This document shows, one piece after another, positions 36,021-45,147 of a stretch of DNA of 64,000 nucleotides; position 1 is the first letter of the stretch, and each line of letters starts with the position of its first letter. Source of the stretch: JAMZMI01 sp049115715 (GTDB lineage Bacteria; Bacteroidota; Bacteroidia; Cytophagales; Cyclobacteriaceae); NCBI GenBank assembly GCA_049115715.1, contig JAGDZQ010000006.1, positions 248,001 to 312,000 on the forward strand. The letters run 5' to 3'. Under the pieces are notes generated by a model. It ran no database searches and was not told the origin of the DNA. It saw nothing but the letters and a program-made list of their open reading frames with translations. Position numbers and translations under genes: made by a program.

Positions 36021-37079
36021 TTAACCGTTTATAAACTTAACTACGCTATCAGCTATTTCTTTTGTTTTCGCAGTTCCGCCCAGATCCACAGTAAGCAAAC
36101 CTGACTCAGTAGTTGCTTCGATAGCTTTTACAATCTCAGCTGCTGCGTCAGTCTCTCCCAAATGATCTAGCATGATTGCGCCAGACCATATAGAGCCTAT
36201 AGGATTGGCAATGCCCTTTCCTGCTATATCGGGTGCAGAACCATGAATAGGTTCGAACATAGATGGGAAATCTTTCTCCGGATTGATATTTCCGCTTGGC
36301 CCTAATCCTAAACTCCCCATGATGGCTCCTCCCAAATCACTCAGAATATCTCCGATCATATTTGTGGTTAAGATTACATCGAACACTTCAGGTCTTAGTA
36401 CAAAACTCGCAGAGGCATTGTCCACATACATTTTGTCATACTCTACATCAGGGTATTGGGCAGCTACTTCTTCTATCACATAATCCCAGTAAGCCAGACT
36501 ATTGATCAAAGTATTGGATTTAGTTACGTTGGTAACCTTTTTCCTTCTTTTTCTAGCAAGTTTAAATGAGTAATGCGCGATTCGTTCGATACCAAGTCGA
36601 GTAAAAACACTCGTATCAGTGGCCAACCCATTTGGACTATCAGGATTTAATATTTTACCATTTTGAACAAACTCACCTTCATTGTTTTCCCTAACGACTA
36701 CAAAATCAATATCGCCCAGCTCTTTGTATCTCAAAGGACTTGCAATGCCGGGTAGAAGCTTAACAGGGCGATGATTTACGTATTGCTGAAACAGAGTTCT
36801 TACCTTAAATGTGTACATCATCGCCGGCAAAGTATCATCAACAGAGGGATCTCCCACCGCACCAAAGTAGATGGCATCATAGCCTTTTAGTGTCTCTATG
36901 GCATCTTCTGGCATAAACTCACCATGTTCTTTATAATAACCTGCTCCCCAGGGGAAACTATCCGTTTTTAACTCAAAACCATGCTTTGCAGCTGCTGCAT
37001 TCAATACTGCTAAACCGGCTGGCACTATTTCATTCCCAACTCCATCTCCGTTTACTACGGCTATCTTGTAGCTTCTCAT
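36021..37079 (-). CDS. Tartrate/D-malate dehydrogenase-type decarboxylating dehydrogenase
   Basis: The 352-residue protein belongs to the isocitrate/isopropylmalate dehydrogenase family. The motif VVRENNEGEF (REN.EGE) points to the tartrate/D-malate type, while isopropylmalate dehydrogenases carry RELTGG. The Asp residues for metal binding lie in MYVDNASASFVLRPEVFDVILTTNMIGDILSD. It would oxidise and decarboxylate a hydroxy acid with NAD. Its ATG overlaps the stop of the GntR gene. Confidence 0.88.
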   Translation of the reverse strand: MRSYKIAVVNGDGVGNEIVPAGLAVLNAAAAKHGFELKTDSFPWGAGYYKEHGEFMPEDAIETLKGYDAIYFGAVGDPSVDDTLPAMMYTFKVRTLFQQYVNHRPVKLLPGIASPLRYKELGDIDFVVVRENNEGEFVQNGKILNPDSPNGLATDTSVFTRLGIERIAHYSFKLARKRRKKVTNVTKSNTLINSLAYWDYVIEEVAAQYPDVEYDKMYVDNASASFVLRPEVFDVILTTNMIGDILSDLGGAIMGSLGLGPSGNINPEKDFPSMFEPIHGSAPDIAGKGIANPIGSIWSGAIMLDHLGETDAAAEIVKAIEATTESGLLTVDLGGTAKTKEIADSVVKFING

Positions 37080-37714
37080 TTATCTTTTTTTATTTGTTCT
37101 ATCAGAATTAATTTTGAATTTCTAATGTGAGCACGAGCTGCATTTTCAGCTTTCTCTGTGTCTTTATTTTTTATGGCTTCAATGATTTCATGATGCTCTT
37201 GCAATGTCTCTTCAGGTGTTCTGAGCAGTCCCTGATTCACAACTTCACTAAAAATATTTCCAATGAAATAGGCTTTGTTCAACGCCACATTTCCAACAAG
37301 CTCGATAAGTAGTTTATGAAACAATTCATCTGAAGCGGTATATTTATTGGAATCTATTCCTTCACTTAGATCATATGCAGCAAAACATGCTTCAAGTTTC
37401 TTGATGTCCTCCAAATCATGGTTCTCCGCGAGTTTCCGGGCAGCCATGCCTTCCAACACTTCCCTACAATCATATACATCAATCAATTCCTGAAGATTTA
37501 GAGACTTCACATACACACCTCTTCTTGGAATGCTCTCCACGAGCATTTCGTTCTCCAAAGTCTGAAGTGCCTTCATCAACGGTGTGCGACTGACTCCTAA
37601 TTGCTCGGCTACTTTCTCCTGAATAATTTTTTCACCTGGCTTGAGCTCTTTGTTAATAATCATGCGTTTGAGCTCATGATATATCGGTGTGCTGAGATCG
37701 GCGTGTTTTATCAA
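37076..37714 (-). CDS. GntR-family regulator (FCD/FadR type)
   Basis: The 212-residue protein has an N-terminal winged helix-turn-helix (TPIYHELKRMIINKELKPGEKIIQEKVAEQLGVSRTPLMKALQTL) and a C-terminal FCD ligand domain (about 80-205) with the typical Asp and His residues that hold a metal and an organic acid. The start is a TTG (37714), since the first residues lead directly into the helix-turn-helix. It is the first gene of the operon, and a perfect palindrome lies 22 bp upstream, so it probably represses itself and the pathway until the acid binds. Confidence 0.9.
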   Translation of the reverse strand: MIKHADLSTPIYHELKRMIINKELKPGEKIIQEKVAEQLGVSRTPLMKALQTLENEMLVESIPRRGVYVKSLNLQELIDVYDCREVLEGMAARKLAENHDLEDIKKLEACFAAYDLSEGIDSNKYTASDELFHKLLIELVGNVALNKAYFIGNIFSEVVNQGLLRTPEETLQEHHEIIEAIKNKDTEKAENAARAHIRNSKLILIEQIKKDK

Positions 37715-37735
37715 AATCAGTTAGGTTAGTTATGA

Positions 37736-37759
37736 TTGCATTTTGTATACAAAATGCAA
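37736..37759. promoter_or_regulatory. GntR (FCD) operator before the acid-sugar operon
   Basis: A perfect 24-bp palindrome has arms TTGCATTTTGTA and TACAAAATGCAA. The core TTGTATACAA matches the usual operator of FCD-type GntR regulators. It lies 22 bp before the gntR start. The remaining sequence to 37997 shows nothing else clear. Confidence 0.75.
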
Positions 37760-37997
37760 ATATAGTTAGTTTATACTTTCTTGTAAAAGATTTTACTAAT
37801 AAGAGTGGAATCCACCTTCAATTTAAAAAAATATTCCTTTAAGCTTTTAGACAAGAATGAGTTAGACGTATCCTTATCTCAGAAACACATGCTCTTGCTG
37901 TTGACTCAATGCAAGAATCCTTACTTCAATATCTGAATTGACTAATGTCGTTTTGGACTTAAAATCGACTTCAATATTTACTTTGTTAAGTATAAAA

Positions 37998-40601
37998 TCA
38001 CTCGCTCTGAAGAGAATCAGTTGGGTTTTTTCTGGCAACTCGCAAGGACTGGAGGACTATAGCAAAGACCGCCAAAGCAATGATAATAAGAGTCGGTATC
38101 ACATAAGACCACCAATATATAGGAGCTTGAAAAGCAAAGTTGGCCAGCCAACTTGAAGAAAAGTACATCGTAATAGGAAGAGCCAAAAGGCCTGTGATCG
38201 CAAGTACTCCTAAATAGCTCTTGGACATCAAAATAAGTAATTGTCCTAAAGATGCCCCTAGCACCTTTCTTATCCCTAATTCTTTTGTTCTAGCTTGTGA
38301 AATGAAAGCAAACAGTGCAAACAGTCCTAAGCAAGCCAGACATATGATGGAAATGGAGAATATCTTAAAAACCTTGAAAAGATTGTTTTCCGATCTATAA
38401 AGCTGATCAGTTTTATCATTCAAAAATTGAGAGATAATCATGCTTCCTGGAGCAAGCTCCGAAAGCGTTTGCTCGATGGTTTGCATGGTCGCCTTAATAT
38501 TGGAAGTGCTGATCCTGACGAGAAGATAATCCGCATTTCTATTGACCTGCTTAATTTCTATTGCAAGTGGGTCGATTTGGTTATGAAGAGATGCAAAATG
38601 AAAGTCCGAAATTACTCCAGCAATAGTTCCCTCGTTTTTTCTAAAGCTATTTTCAGCTTGCTGACCAATCAAATTCTCTGCATTGAATTGGGATGCCAAC
38701 TTTTCGTTGATTAGGTATTTAACACCATCAAATGTCTTGCTAACAAGTTGGCCTTTTAAGATATCCAATCCCATAGTTTCGGGAAACCATGCATCTGCAG
38801 CCAAATGACGCGGCGTTGCAGGGTGCTCTCGATTCGACTTTAATTCAAAGGGTTCAATCCCAAACCTGTCGCCCACCATTGCGGAAACCAGCGTGGTGTA
38901 TTGGATATCTGCATTTTTGACTAATTCATTCCTTACCTTCTCAGAATGGTTAACTGCCTGATTATACAATTCCCCATGAAGCTTAATTGCCACAATCTCT
39001 TCGGCTGCATAACCCAGCTTCTTTGTTTGAATAAAGTCCATTTGCTGACTTACGATAAGAGTTGCTGTAAGCAAACATATAGCGATTAAAAATTGAAAAG
39101 CGACCATAGCAGTACGCATAGGAAGTCTATGGTTAATCTTCAAAATCTTGGTTCTTAACCCTTCATCTATTCCAAATCGCGATAAATAAATGGCTGGGTA
39201 AAAACCTGCGAGTACACCTACAAAGAGCAAAAGGGAAGCCAACATCATGAGCATCTCTCCCGAAAACAAATCAACAAGACTCAATGAGGTACCAGCAAGA
39301 TCATTGTAAAAAGGTATAGTGAAATAAACCAAGGCAATGGCAATTACTCCACTTAACAGAACAAGGAAAAACGCCTCTGACATAAATTGAATAATCAGCT
39401 GCATTCGTTGTGCACCCATGACTTTTCTGAGTCCTATTTCTTTCAAGCGATTGAGAGTCTGTGCCACATATAGATTTACAAAATTGATAATCACCACTAG
39501 AAGGATAAATGAAGCCAGCGATAAGAAAATGTAGACAAAAGCAATATTGCTATTTGCTTCAAGTTCTTTTTCCTTATCTGATCTAAGATGAATATCGGTT
39601 ATAGGGTCTAGTACCAAACCATCCTTTTCAATCTCTTCAAGGATTTCTTCCCTAGAATATAATCCGTCATAAAATTGCAGTTGAAAGTCTGTCATCTTCC
39701 TCTCTACCTTTTTCACATCTTTATAAGAATCAAACAGCGCATAGATAGAAACACCCGCCCAACCTCTGGAATCATTCTTTTCTATAAACGAGTCCACAGT
39801 GCTCATTAAGCAGTCAAACTTCAGATGTGTATTTTCTGGAAGGTTCTCGATCACCCCGGTTACTGTGTATTTATATCGACCATTAATCGTAATGACTTCT
39901 CCGATTGGGTTAATGCCATCTTTGAAGAGTCTTCGGGTCATGTTTTCTGTCAAAACGACCGAGAGAGGGCTAGATAACGCACCTTCAGACTTGCCTTTTA
40001 CAAACGATAAATCAAAGATTTCTATAGTAGCAGGATCGGCCATAAAAGGTCTTTCTACTAGTATCTGATTCTTATTATGCTCAATCACAGAAGGATGAAA
40101 ATCAAAGAAACGTGTAATCGCTTTAACTTCTGGTGTTAGTTTTTTAAACTCTGTTGCTAATAAAGGAGGTTCTCTTGCCCACTCCTTGGAGGCCAGTCGA
40201 TAAATCAACTCGTGCTTGGGGAAGTCTTTTTCATAACTAAGTTCACCCTTGATATGGGTAATAATAAATAGGCTCATGGAAAGCCCTATGCTGAGACCAA
40301 GTAAATTGATCAGTGAGAAAAATTTATATCTCAGTAAGTTTCTATAAGCGATTTTGAAATAGTTCTTAAACATAGCTTGTTGTGAAAAATGATATTGTTT
40401 ATTGTTCCTTGAAAGGATTCCAGGCCTGCAAAACCGAATTACATTCCAGGCAAATCGAGTTTTAGCTCTACGAATTCCTTTTTGTTCCAGGTCATCGAAA
40501 AATGCCTCTTCTAAATCTCCTTGAATACTTTCTTTTAGCTCTTCCGGGCAAAACCATACAAGTAGCTTTACAAAGAGCTTGGGTGGCTTACAGTCTTTCA
40601 T
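37998..40601 (-). CDS. FtsX-like ABC permease with N-terminal prefix domain, copy 1
   Basis: The ATG at 40601 gives 867 residues and overlaps the PadR stop by one base (TGATG). The first 70 residues (KDCKPPKLFVKLLVWFCPEELKESIQGDLEEAFFDDLEQKG) are the permease prefix seen in Bacteroidota, then comes a MacB-like permease with two periplasmic cap domains and two FtsX membrane parts (LASFILLVVIINFVNL..RLKEIGLRKVMGAQRMQL, and ALFAFISQARTKELGIRKVLGAS). The C-terminus ends NPTDSLQSE. No ATPase is encoded here; it must come from elsewhere or the protein acts without one. It is paired with a PadR regulator. Confidence 0.9.
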   Translation of the reverse strand: MKDCKPPKLFVKLLVWFCPEELKESIQGDLEEAFFDDLEQKGIRRAKTRFAWNVIRFCRPGILSRNNKQYHFSQQAMFKNYFKIAYRNLLRYKFFSLINLLGLSIGLSMSLFIITHIKGELSYEKDFPKHELIYRLASKEWAREPPLLATEFKKLTPEVKAITRFFDFHPSVIEHNKNQILVERPFMADPATIEIFDLSFVKGKSEGALSSPLSVVLTENMTRRLFKDGINPIGEVITINGRYKYTVTGVIENLPENTHLKFDCLMSTVDSFIEKNDSRGWAGVSIYALFDSYKDVKKVERKMTDFQLQFYDGLYSREEILEEIEKDGLVLDPITDIHLRSDKEKELEANSNIAFVYIFLSLASFILLVVIINFVNLYVAQTLNRLKEIGLRKVMGAQRMQLIIQFMSEAFFLVLLSGVIAIALVYFTIPFYNDLAGTSLSLVDLFSGEMLMMLASLLLFVGVLAGFYPAIYLSRFGIDEGLRTKILKINHRLPMRTAMVAFQFLIAICLLTATLIVSQQMDFIQTKKLGYAAEEIVAIKLHGELYNQAVNHSEKVRNELVKNADIQYTTLVSAMVGDRFGIEPFELKSNREHPATPRHLAADAWFPETMGLDILKGQLVSKTFDGVKYLINEKLASQFNAENLIGQQAENSFRKNEGTIAGVISDFHFASLHNQIDPLAIEIKQVNRNADYLLVRISTSNIKATMQTIEQTLSELAPGSMIISQFLNDKTDQLYRSENNLFKVFKIFSISIICLACLGLFALFAFISQARTKELGIRKVLGASLGQLLILMSKSYLGVLAITGLLALPITMYFSSSWLANFAFQAPIYWWSYVIPTLIIIALAVFAIVLQSLRVARKNPTDSLQSE

Positions 40602-40927
40602 CAACTAAACTGTAATTGCGGTATCAAATCCCACATTTTAGTACGAGCTGTTTTCATTTCCTGAACTACTGAAAGCCCTGCACTTGTTACTTGGAAATAT
40701 CGCTTTCTTCGCCCCCCTCTCTTGTCGGTGGCACCTCCCATAAACGATTTTAAATATCCTTTTTCTTCAAGGCGGTACAGGGTTACGTGCACAGCACTTA
40801 AGTTGACCGTGCGGTCTTGTAATTCCTTGATCGTAGTGACTATTGTGTTACCATATGCTTCCTCTTTCAGGATCATGACCACAGTCAAAATAAGTTCTTC
40901 AAACTCCCCCAGATATGTTTTTCTCAT
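40601..40927 (-). CDS. PadR-family regulator, copy 1
   Basis: The 108-residue protein MRKTYLGEFEELILTVVMILKEEAYGNTIV... has the PadR winged helix-turn-helix, with VTLYRLEEKGYLKSFMGGATDKRGGRRKRYFQVTSAG as the recognition helix and wing. It is directly coupled to the FtsX-like permease and is expected to repress the pair until a signal (drug, envelope stress or a ligand) is sensed. Confidence 0.93.
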   Translation of the reverse strand: MRKTYLGEFEELILTVVMILKEEAYGNTIVTTIKELQDRTVNLSAVHVTLYRLEEKGYLKSFMGGATDKRGGRRKRYFQVTSAGLSVVQEMKTARTKMWDLIPQLQFS

Positions 40928-41094
40928 TACTATATGATTTGTAAAACTAATATACGAGTCATTTCTATATAAGTTGTAAAAGAAATGGGTCTATGAGTAT
41001 TTTCTACCAGAACTTTTGAAAACACTCATGATTGGCTAAAAACTAAGTAATAGAAATACGATAGTCTTCAATAAGGCGTTAAAAAAGGTAAAAA

Positions 41095-41811
41095 GTGCGC
41101 CTAATCTACCTTGTAATAATCTTAGTGAGTTTTGCCTCATGCAGTAAACCCTTGCTCGTAAGTCATCTTTTTAGTGCTGAGAATTACTGGAAATCAAAAA
41201 GAGAGAAAAAAATCAAGGCTGCCTTCGATACCTACGGTGGCCCATCTCATACTGCCCTATCTCCTGTGATTTGTTGGGATGAAAAATGTAGATACCGCAA
41301 AAAATGGGAAAACGGAAAGGGAACGAAATTTAAGGGGTACAAAAAAGGAGGCCCTCCTAAAAAACTGCCAAAACACACTCCTGATGAAGTCGAAGAGTTG
41401 ATAGCCGAAGAAGTACAAACAGATACCATAGCAACGGGACTTGCGAAGAATGAACCTGCAAATTACGGTTTGAATCAATCTTACATATTTCAAAAGCTAA
41501 ACTTTGATATTAACCAATCCATCATAAAGTCCGATTCTTATGGCGAATTAGATAAAATCGCCAGACATCTAACGGAAAACCCTCATTTGAAAATTAAGAT
41601 CACAGGACACACCGATAGCTCGGGTGAAGAAGTCTTCAATGAAAAATTATCGTTGAACAGAGCTAAGAACGTTTTTGAATACTTTAAAACTAAAGGTATC
41701 AACGAAAATCGTATGCAATATCTTGGAGTTGGGAGTTCAATGCCTTTGATCATCGACCATCTGGATCATGAGGAAAACAGAAGAGTGGAATTTGAGTTTT
41801 TTGAAGACTAA
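41095..41811 (+). CDS. OmpA-family lipoprotein
   Basis: The 238-residue protein starts at a GTG and has a lipoprotein signal ending in SFASC. The middle is basic and proline-rich (FKGYKKGGPPKKLPKHTPDEVEELI). The C-terminal OmpA domain (about 120-238) has FDINQSIIKSDSYGELDKIARHL and GHTDSSGEEVFNEKLSLNRAKNVFEYFKTKGI, which bind peptidoglycan. It anchors the outer membrane to the cell wall or gliding machinery. It lies alone between two minus-strand PadR/FtsX pairs. Confidence 0.9.
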   Translation: MRLIYLVIILVSFASCSKPLLVSHLFSAENYWKSKREKKIKAAFDTYGGPSHTALSPVICWDEKCRYRKKWENGKGTKFKGYKKGGPPKKLPKHTPDEVEELIAEEVQTDTIATGLAKNEPANYGLNQSYIFQKLNFDINQSIIKSDSYGELDKIARHLTENPHLKIKITGHTDSSGEEVFNEKLSLNRAKNVFEYFKTKGINENRMQYLGVGSSMPLIIDHLDHEENRRVEFEFFED

Positions 41812-41851
41812 ATCTTATCCACGCTCTAGATTTAAGTATCCTTCTTGCACT

Positions 41852-44482
41852 TTACTCATCTCTAAGAGATTCTACGGGATTAGCTGAGGAAGCTTTTAAA
41901 GTATGAATGCTGATTGTAAGCATCGCTATAACAAATGCGAGTATTCCTCCCAGTAGAAAAATAAAAGGATTGATGGTAATCCTGAAGGCAAAATTGCTCA
42001 ACCAGTCCTGCATATATAGGTAGGTAATTGGGGTTGCTACTACAAAAGAAACTCCCATAAGGATGGCAAAACTCCTTGAAAGTAGTACCAGAAGTTGACT
42101 CGTAGAAGCTCCCAGCACTTTTCTAATCCCGATCTCTTTGATTCTTCTCTCAATAGATATTGAGGCAAGACCAAAAAGTCCCATACATCCGATCAGGATA
42201 GATAGCATTGCCATAATCAGAATAACTGCTCCCATTTGCTGGTCTGATTTGTAAACCTCATCGAAGTGCTCATCCAGAAATTCATATTTGAAAGGAACAT
42301 CGGGAACATATTCATTCCAGACTGCCTCTACCCTTTCAATCCCAGCCGCCACATTGTGTCTGTCAAGTTTCACTGACATTTCACTTAAACCCCATTCGGT
42401 ATGTACGGCCAATGACAAAGTATTAACCTCGAAATGAAGTGAGTTGAAATTGAAGTCTTCTGTGACACCAATGATCGTCCCCAATGAATCTTTAGGATAC
42501 CATCCATAGCCTACTGATTGCCCCAAAGGTTCATCGTAACCTAACTCCTTGGCAAAACTTTCATTAATTATAAAGGCCAATCCATCATCTTTTGCATAAC
42601 TTTCCGAAAAGGTTCTGCCGGACTTTAGCTTGATACCATAAACGTCCAAGTAGTTATAATCGACTACTACATGCGATGGTGTTACCTGTCTAATAGTTGT
42701 GTCTTTTTTATACTGAAAACCCCATTGGTGAAAGTTATTCCCAAGCCTCTGCCCTGAACCTGTAACTCCTATGATAACCGACTCTGCCTGAAGCGTTTCT
42801 TTCATTGCCTTATAATTATCATTGGCTTTTTTATTGAGTTTAACCAAGAGAATATGATCTTTGTCAAACCCTATGTCTTTATCGCTCATATACATTAGCT
42901 GCTGTGTTACTATCAAAGTACAGACTATCATAGCAAGAGCCAGACTAAATTGAACAACTACAAGCGAGCTTCTAAAAACAGATTTCTTGTTTGTCTTATC
43001 TATACCTTTCAAAGCTCTCACTACTTTAAATGAAGCCAAATACAAAGACGGATAAAGCCCTGAAATCAGACCAAGAAATACGGTTCCAGCAAAAATCAAA
43101 GGCAGTAGATCGACATCACTTAAAATGGTAAGAAGGTTAAGTTCACGTGAAATGAGCTCATTGAGAAAAGGAAGCAGTAAAAAATCAGCTATCAAGGCAA
43201 GAAATAAAGCCAGCACTGACATTAGTATTGACTCTAATATAAACTGATATACAAGCTGAACTCTCTGTGCACCGATAGATTTGCGAACTCCAACTTCTTT
43301 TGATCTGGTATTTGATCTAGCTGCTGTTAGGTTCATAAAATTGACACAAGCTATAATCATGATGAATACACTTGTGAGTATAAATACATCGATATATGTA
43401 CCGTTAAACTTCCTGTGATTTTGATAGTCATGCTCAATGTCATTGGAAGCAAGATGGACGTCTTCCAATCTTTGAAGAAAAAGCTTATATGCTTCATTTA
43501 TGTCCTCATCATCCACAAGAGAGCTTAGAAAAGCCGGAAACTTATCTTCCATTGCTTCGATGTTTGCTTTCTCGTTCAAAACAAGGTAGGTATTCAAGAA
43601 ATTAGACCCGGTTCTCTGATTGAAATCAGGCTGATCGGCAATGACATTGGCAAGCGAAATCAACATATCAAATTGCAAATGAGAGTTTTCTGGTATGTTT
43701 TTAAGTACACCAGTAATCTCAAAACTCTCTCCGTTTTTTGTAAGTGTCTTTCCAACCACATCTACAGAATGAAAGAACCCCATAGCAAGTTGTTCGTCGA
43801 TTAAAACCGAATTGGGTTCTGAAAGTGCTTCCATCCGATCGCCACTTACCAGTTCAAAATCAAAGACATTTAAAAATGTGCTATCTACAGCTGCTTGTTT
43901 CTCTACTAAAAGTCTGATGTCTCCGTTTATCCAGAGATCCTCTCCCCACGGCCAAAATCGGGTGTAGCTTTCAACTTCAGGAAAGTAGTTAGGCATCTCA
44001 TACCCCATCTTCGGCCAGGTTATGGGCACATTTTGGGGGTTGGTTCCTTCCCATGTCTGAAGCTCGCACAGGCGATATATATTGTCTTTTTTAGTATGAA
44101 AACCATCAAAAGAAAGCTCATCCTTTATGAATAAGAAAATCACCAAACAGGCGGCCATACCTATAGAAAGACTCAAAATATTGATACTTGAAAACACTTT
44201 GTGCTTCAGTAAATTTCTGATAATGACTTTAAAATAATTCTTATACATGCCGTAACTGTTTAATTTATCTGATCCTTCGAATGGTCGCATAAGTCTTGGT
44301 CTCAGAGATTGAAACACATCAGAAACAAACATTCTATCTGCTGTCCTTTTTCCATGCTTTTCTAGTCGGTCATAGTAGACTTCATACAAATCACCTTGTA
44401 AGTAATCCAAAACCTCACTTTTGCAAACAAGAGTCAATAGGCGATCTGCCCACTTTGGTGGATGCAAACTACCTCCACTCAA
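41852..44482 (-). CDS. FtsX-like ABC permease with N-terminal prefix domain, copy 2
   Basis: The 876-residue protein starts at a TTG (44482) that overlaps the PadR stop codon; the conserved prefix PPKWADRLLTLVCKSEVLDYLQGDLYEVYYDRLEKHGKR begins at once, so a later ATG would remove it. It has the same order as copy 1: prefix, first FtsX helix, cap, FtsX helices (NTRSKEVGVRKSIGAQRVQLVYQ), cap, then IERRIKEIGIRKVLGASTSQLL and the end NPVESLRDE. It is coupled to a PadR gene. Confidence 0.9.
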   Translation of the reverse strand: MSGGSLHPPKWADRLLTLVCKSEVLDYLQGDLYEVYYDRLEKHGKRTADRMFVSDVFQSLRPRLMRPFEGSDKLNSYGMYKNYFKVIIRNLLKHKVFSSINILSLSIGMAACLVIFLFIKDELSFDGFHTKKDNIYRLCELQTWEGTNPQNVPITWPKMGYEMPNYFPEVESYTRFWPWGEDLWINGDIRLLVEKQAAVDSTFLNVFDFELVSGDRMEALSEPNSVLIDEQLAMGFFHSVDVVGKTLTKNGESFEITGVLKNIPENSHLQFDMLISLANVIADQPDFNQRTGSNFLNTYLVLNEKANIEAMEDKFPAFLSSLVDDEDINEAYKLFLQRLEDVHLASNDIEHDYQNHRKFNGTYIDVFILTSVFIMIIACVNFMNLTAARSNTRSKEVGVRKSIGAQRVQLVYQFILESILMSVLALFLALIADFLLLPFLNELISRELNLLTILSDVDLLPLIFAGTVFLGLISGLYPSLYLASFKVVRALKGIDKTNKKSVFRSSLVVVQFSLALAMIVCTLIVTQQLMYMSDKDIGFDKDHILLVKLNKKANDNYKAMKETLQAESVIIGVTGSGQRLGNNFHQWGFQYKKDTTIRQVTPSHVVVDYNYLDVYGIKLKSGRTFSESYAKDDGLAFIINESFAKELGYDEPLGQSVGYGWYPKDSLGTIIGVTEDFNFNSLHFEVNTLSLAVHTEWGLSEMSVKLDRHNVAAGIERVEAVWNEYVPDVPFKYEFLDEHFDEVYKSDQQMGAVILIMAMLSILIGCMGLFGLASISIERRIKEIGIRKVLGASTSQLLVLLSRSFAILMGVSFVVATPITYLYMQDWLSNFAFRITINPFIFLLGGILAFVIAMLTISIHTLKASSANPVESLRDE

Positions 44483-44817
44483 AATTGTTGGATGTTGAGA
44501 TTGAGCCCTGGAATATTTTGCGAGAAAGCGACCCGCAACTCATGCGCTTTTACCAAAGCTTCCCTTCCTGCATTAGATAATAGATAAAACTTTTTCCTTC
44601 GTCCGCCTCGTTCTGCAGTAGCACCGCCCTCTTCGGATTTCAGATATCCCTTATCTTCTAATCTATAGAGCGCGGAATGCAAAGCCCCTATGCTTGGGCT
44701 CCTACCCGATTGCTCCTCCAATGCTTCCTTAATGGCTACTCCGTAGGCATTGTTATCGAGTGATCCCACCACCAAAAGAACAAGTTCTTCAAACGCTCCC
44801 AGATTCGTATCTTTCAT
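44479..44817 (-). CDS. PadR-family regulator, copy 2
   Basis: The ATG at 44817 gives 112 residues, MKDTNLGAFEELVLLVVGSLDNNAYGVAIKEALEEQ, in line with the other PadR copies; a TTG upstream would add eight residues not shared by them. The helix-turn-helix and wing are in GALHSALYRLEDKGYLKSEEGGATAERGGRRKKFYLL. A clear promoter lies just upstream. Confidence 0.93.
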   Translation of the reverse strand: MKDTNLGAFEELVLLVVGSLDNNAYGVAIKEALEEQSGRSPSIGALHSALYRLEDKGYLKSEEGGATAERGGRRKKFYLLSNAGREALVKAHELRVAFSQNIPGLNLNIQQF

Positions 44818-44838
44818 ATTACATTCTTTTTTGCAGAT

Positions 44839-44870
44839 CAAATATATTTTATATGATTCCTATTTGCAAA
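44839..44870 (-). promoter_or_regulatory. Bacteroidota-type promoter of PadR copy 2
   Basis: On the minus strand TTTG (44870-44867) and TATATTTG (44846-44839) are 20 bp apart, a full match to the Bacteroidota promoter. The spacer overlaps the AT dyad ATATATTTTATAT, also seen before PadR copy 3 (61412-61424), which may be the PadR operator. Confidence 0.65.
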
Positions 44871-45147
44871 TCATAATGTGAAATAAGGAGTTTTGTAAAT
44901 GTGAGATCATTAAACAAAGTGAGTCAAGTACCTATTCTCACCTTAGCACCGATGTGCTCATAGGGAATAACAACTCTGTTGTCATTTCTTTCCTAAATCA
45001 AATCTAACCTGTCAGTTAAGGAAACTATAGAAGTACCCAGTCTTTCAATTCCTGTTTTGCAGTCCTAGGTCAAGAAAGGTAGAATTTGCTTAGAGATCAT
45101 AGCATATGGGAATATTTCAACTCATTCTGATATGACAAATACCCCAT
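44871..45147. other. Intergenic stretch with no gene seen
   Basis: Together with the promoter before it, this makes a gap of about 330 bp between PadR copy 2 and the haloperoxidase gene. No frame with coding character, no strong hairpin and no repeat was seen. Confidence 0.5.

Noticed and set aside
41812..41851. A short dyad (TAAATCT/AGATTTA) between the OmpA-like gene and FtsX copy 2
   Set aside because: The arms are seven bases, the loop is long and no T tract follows, so it is too weak to call a terminator.
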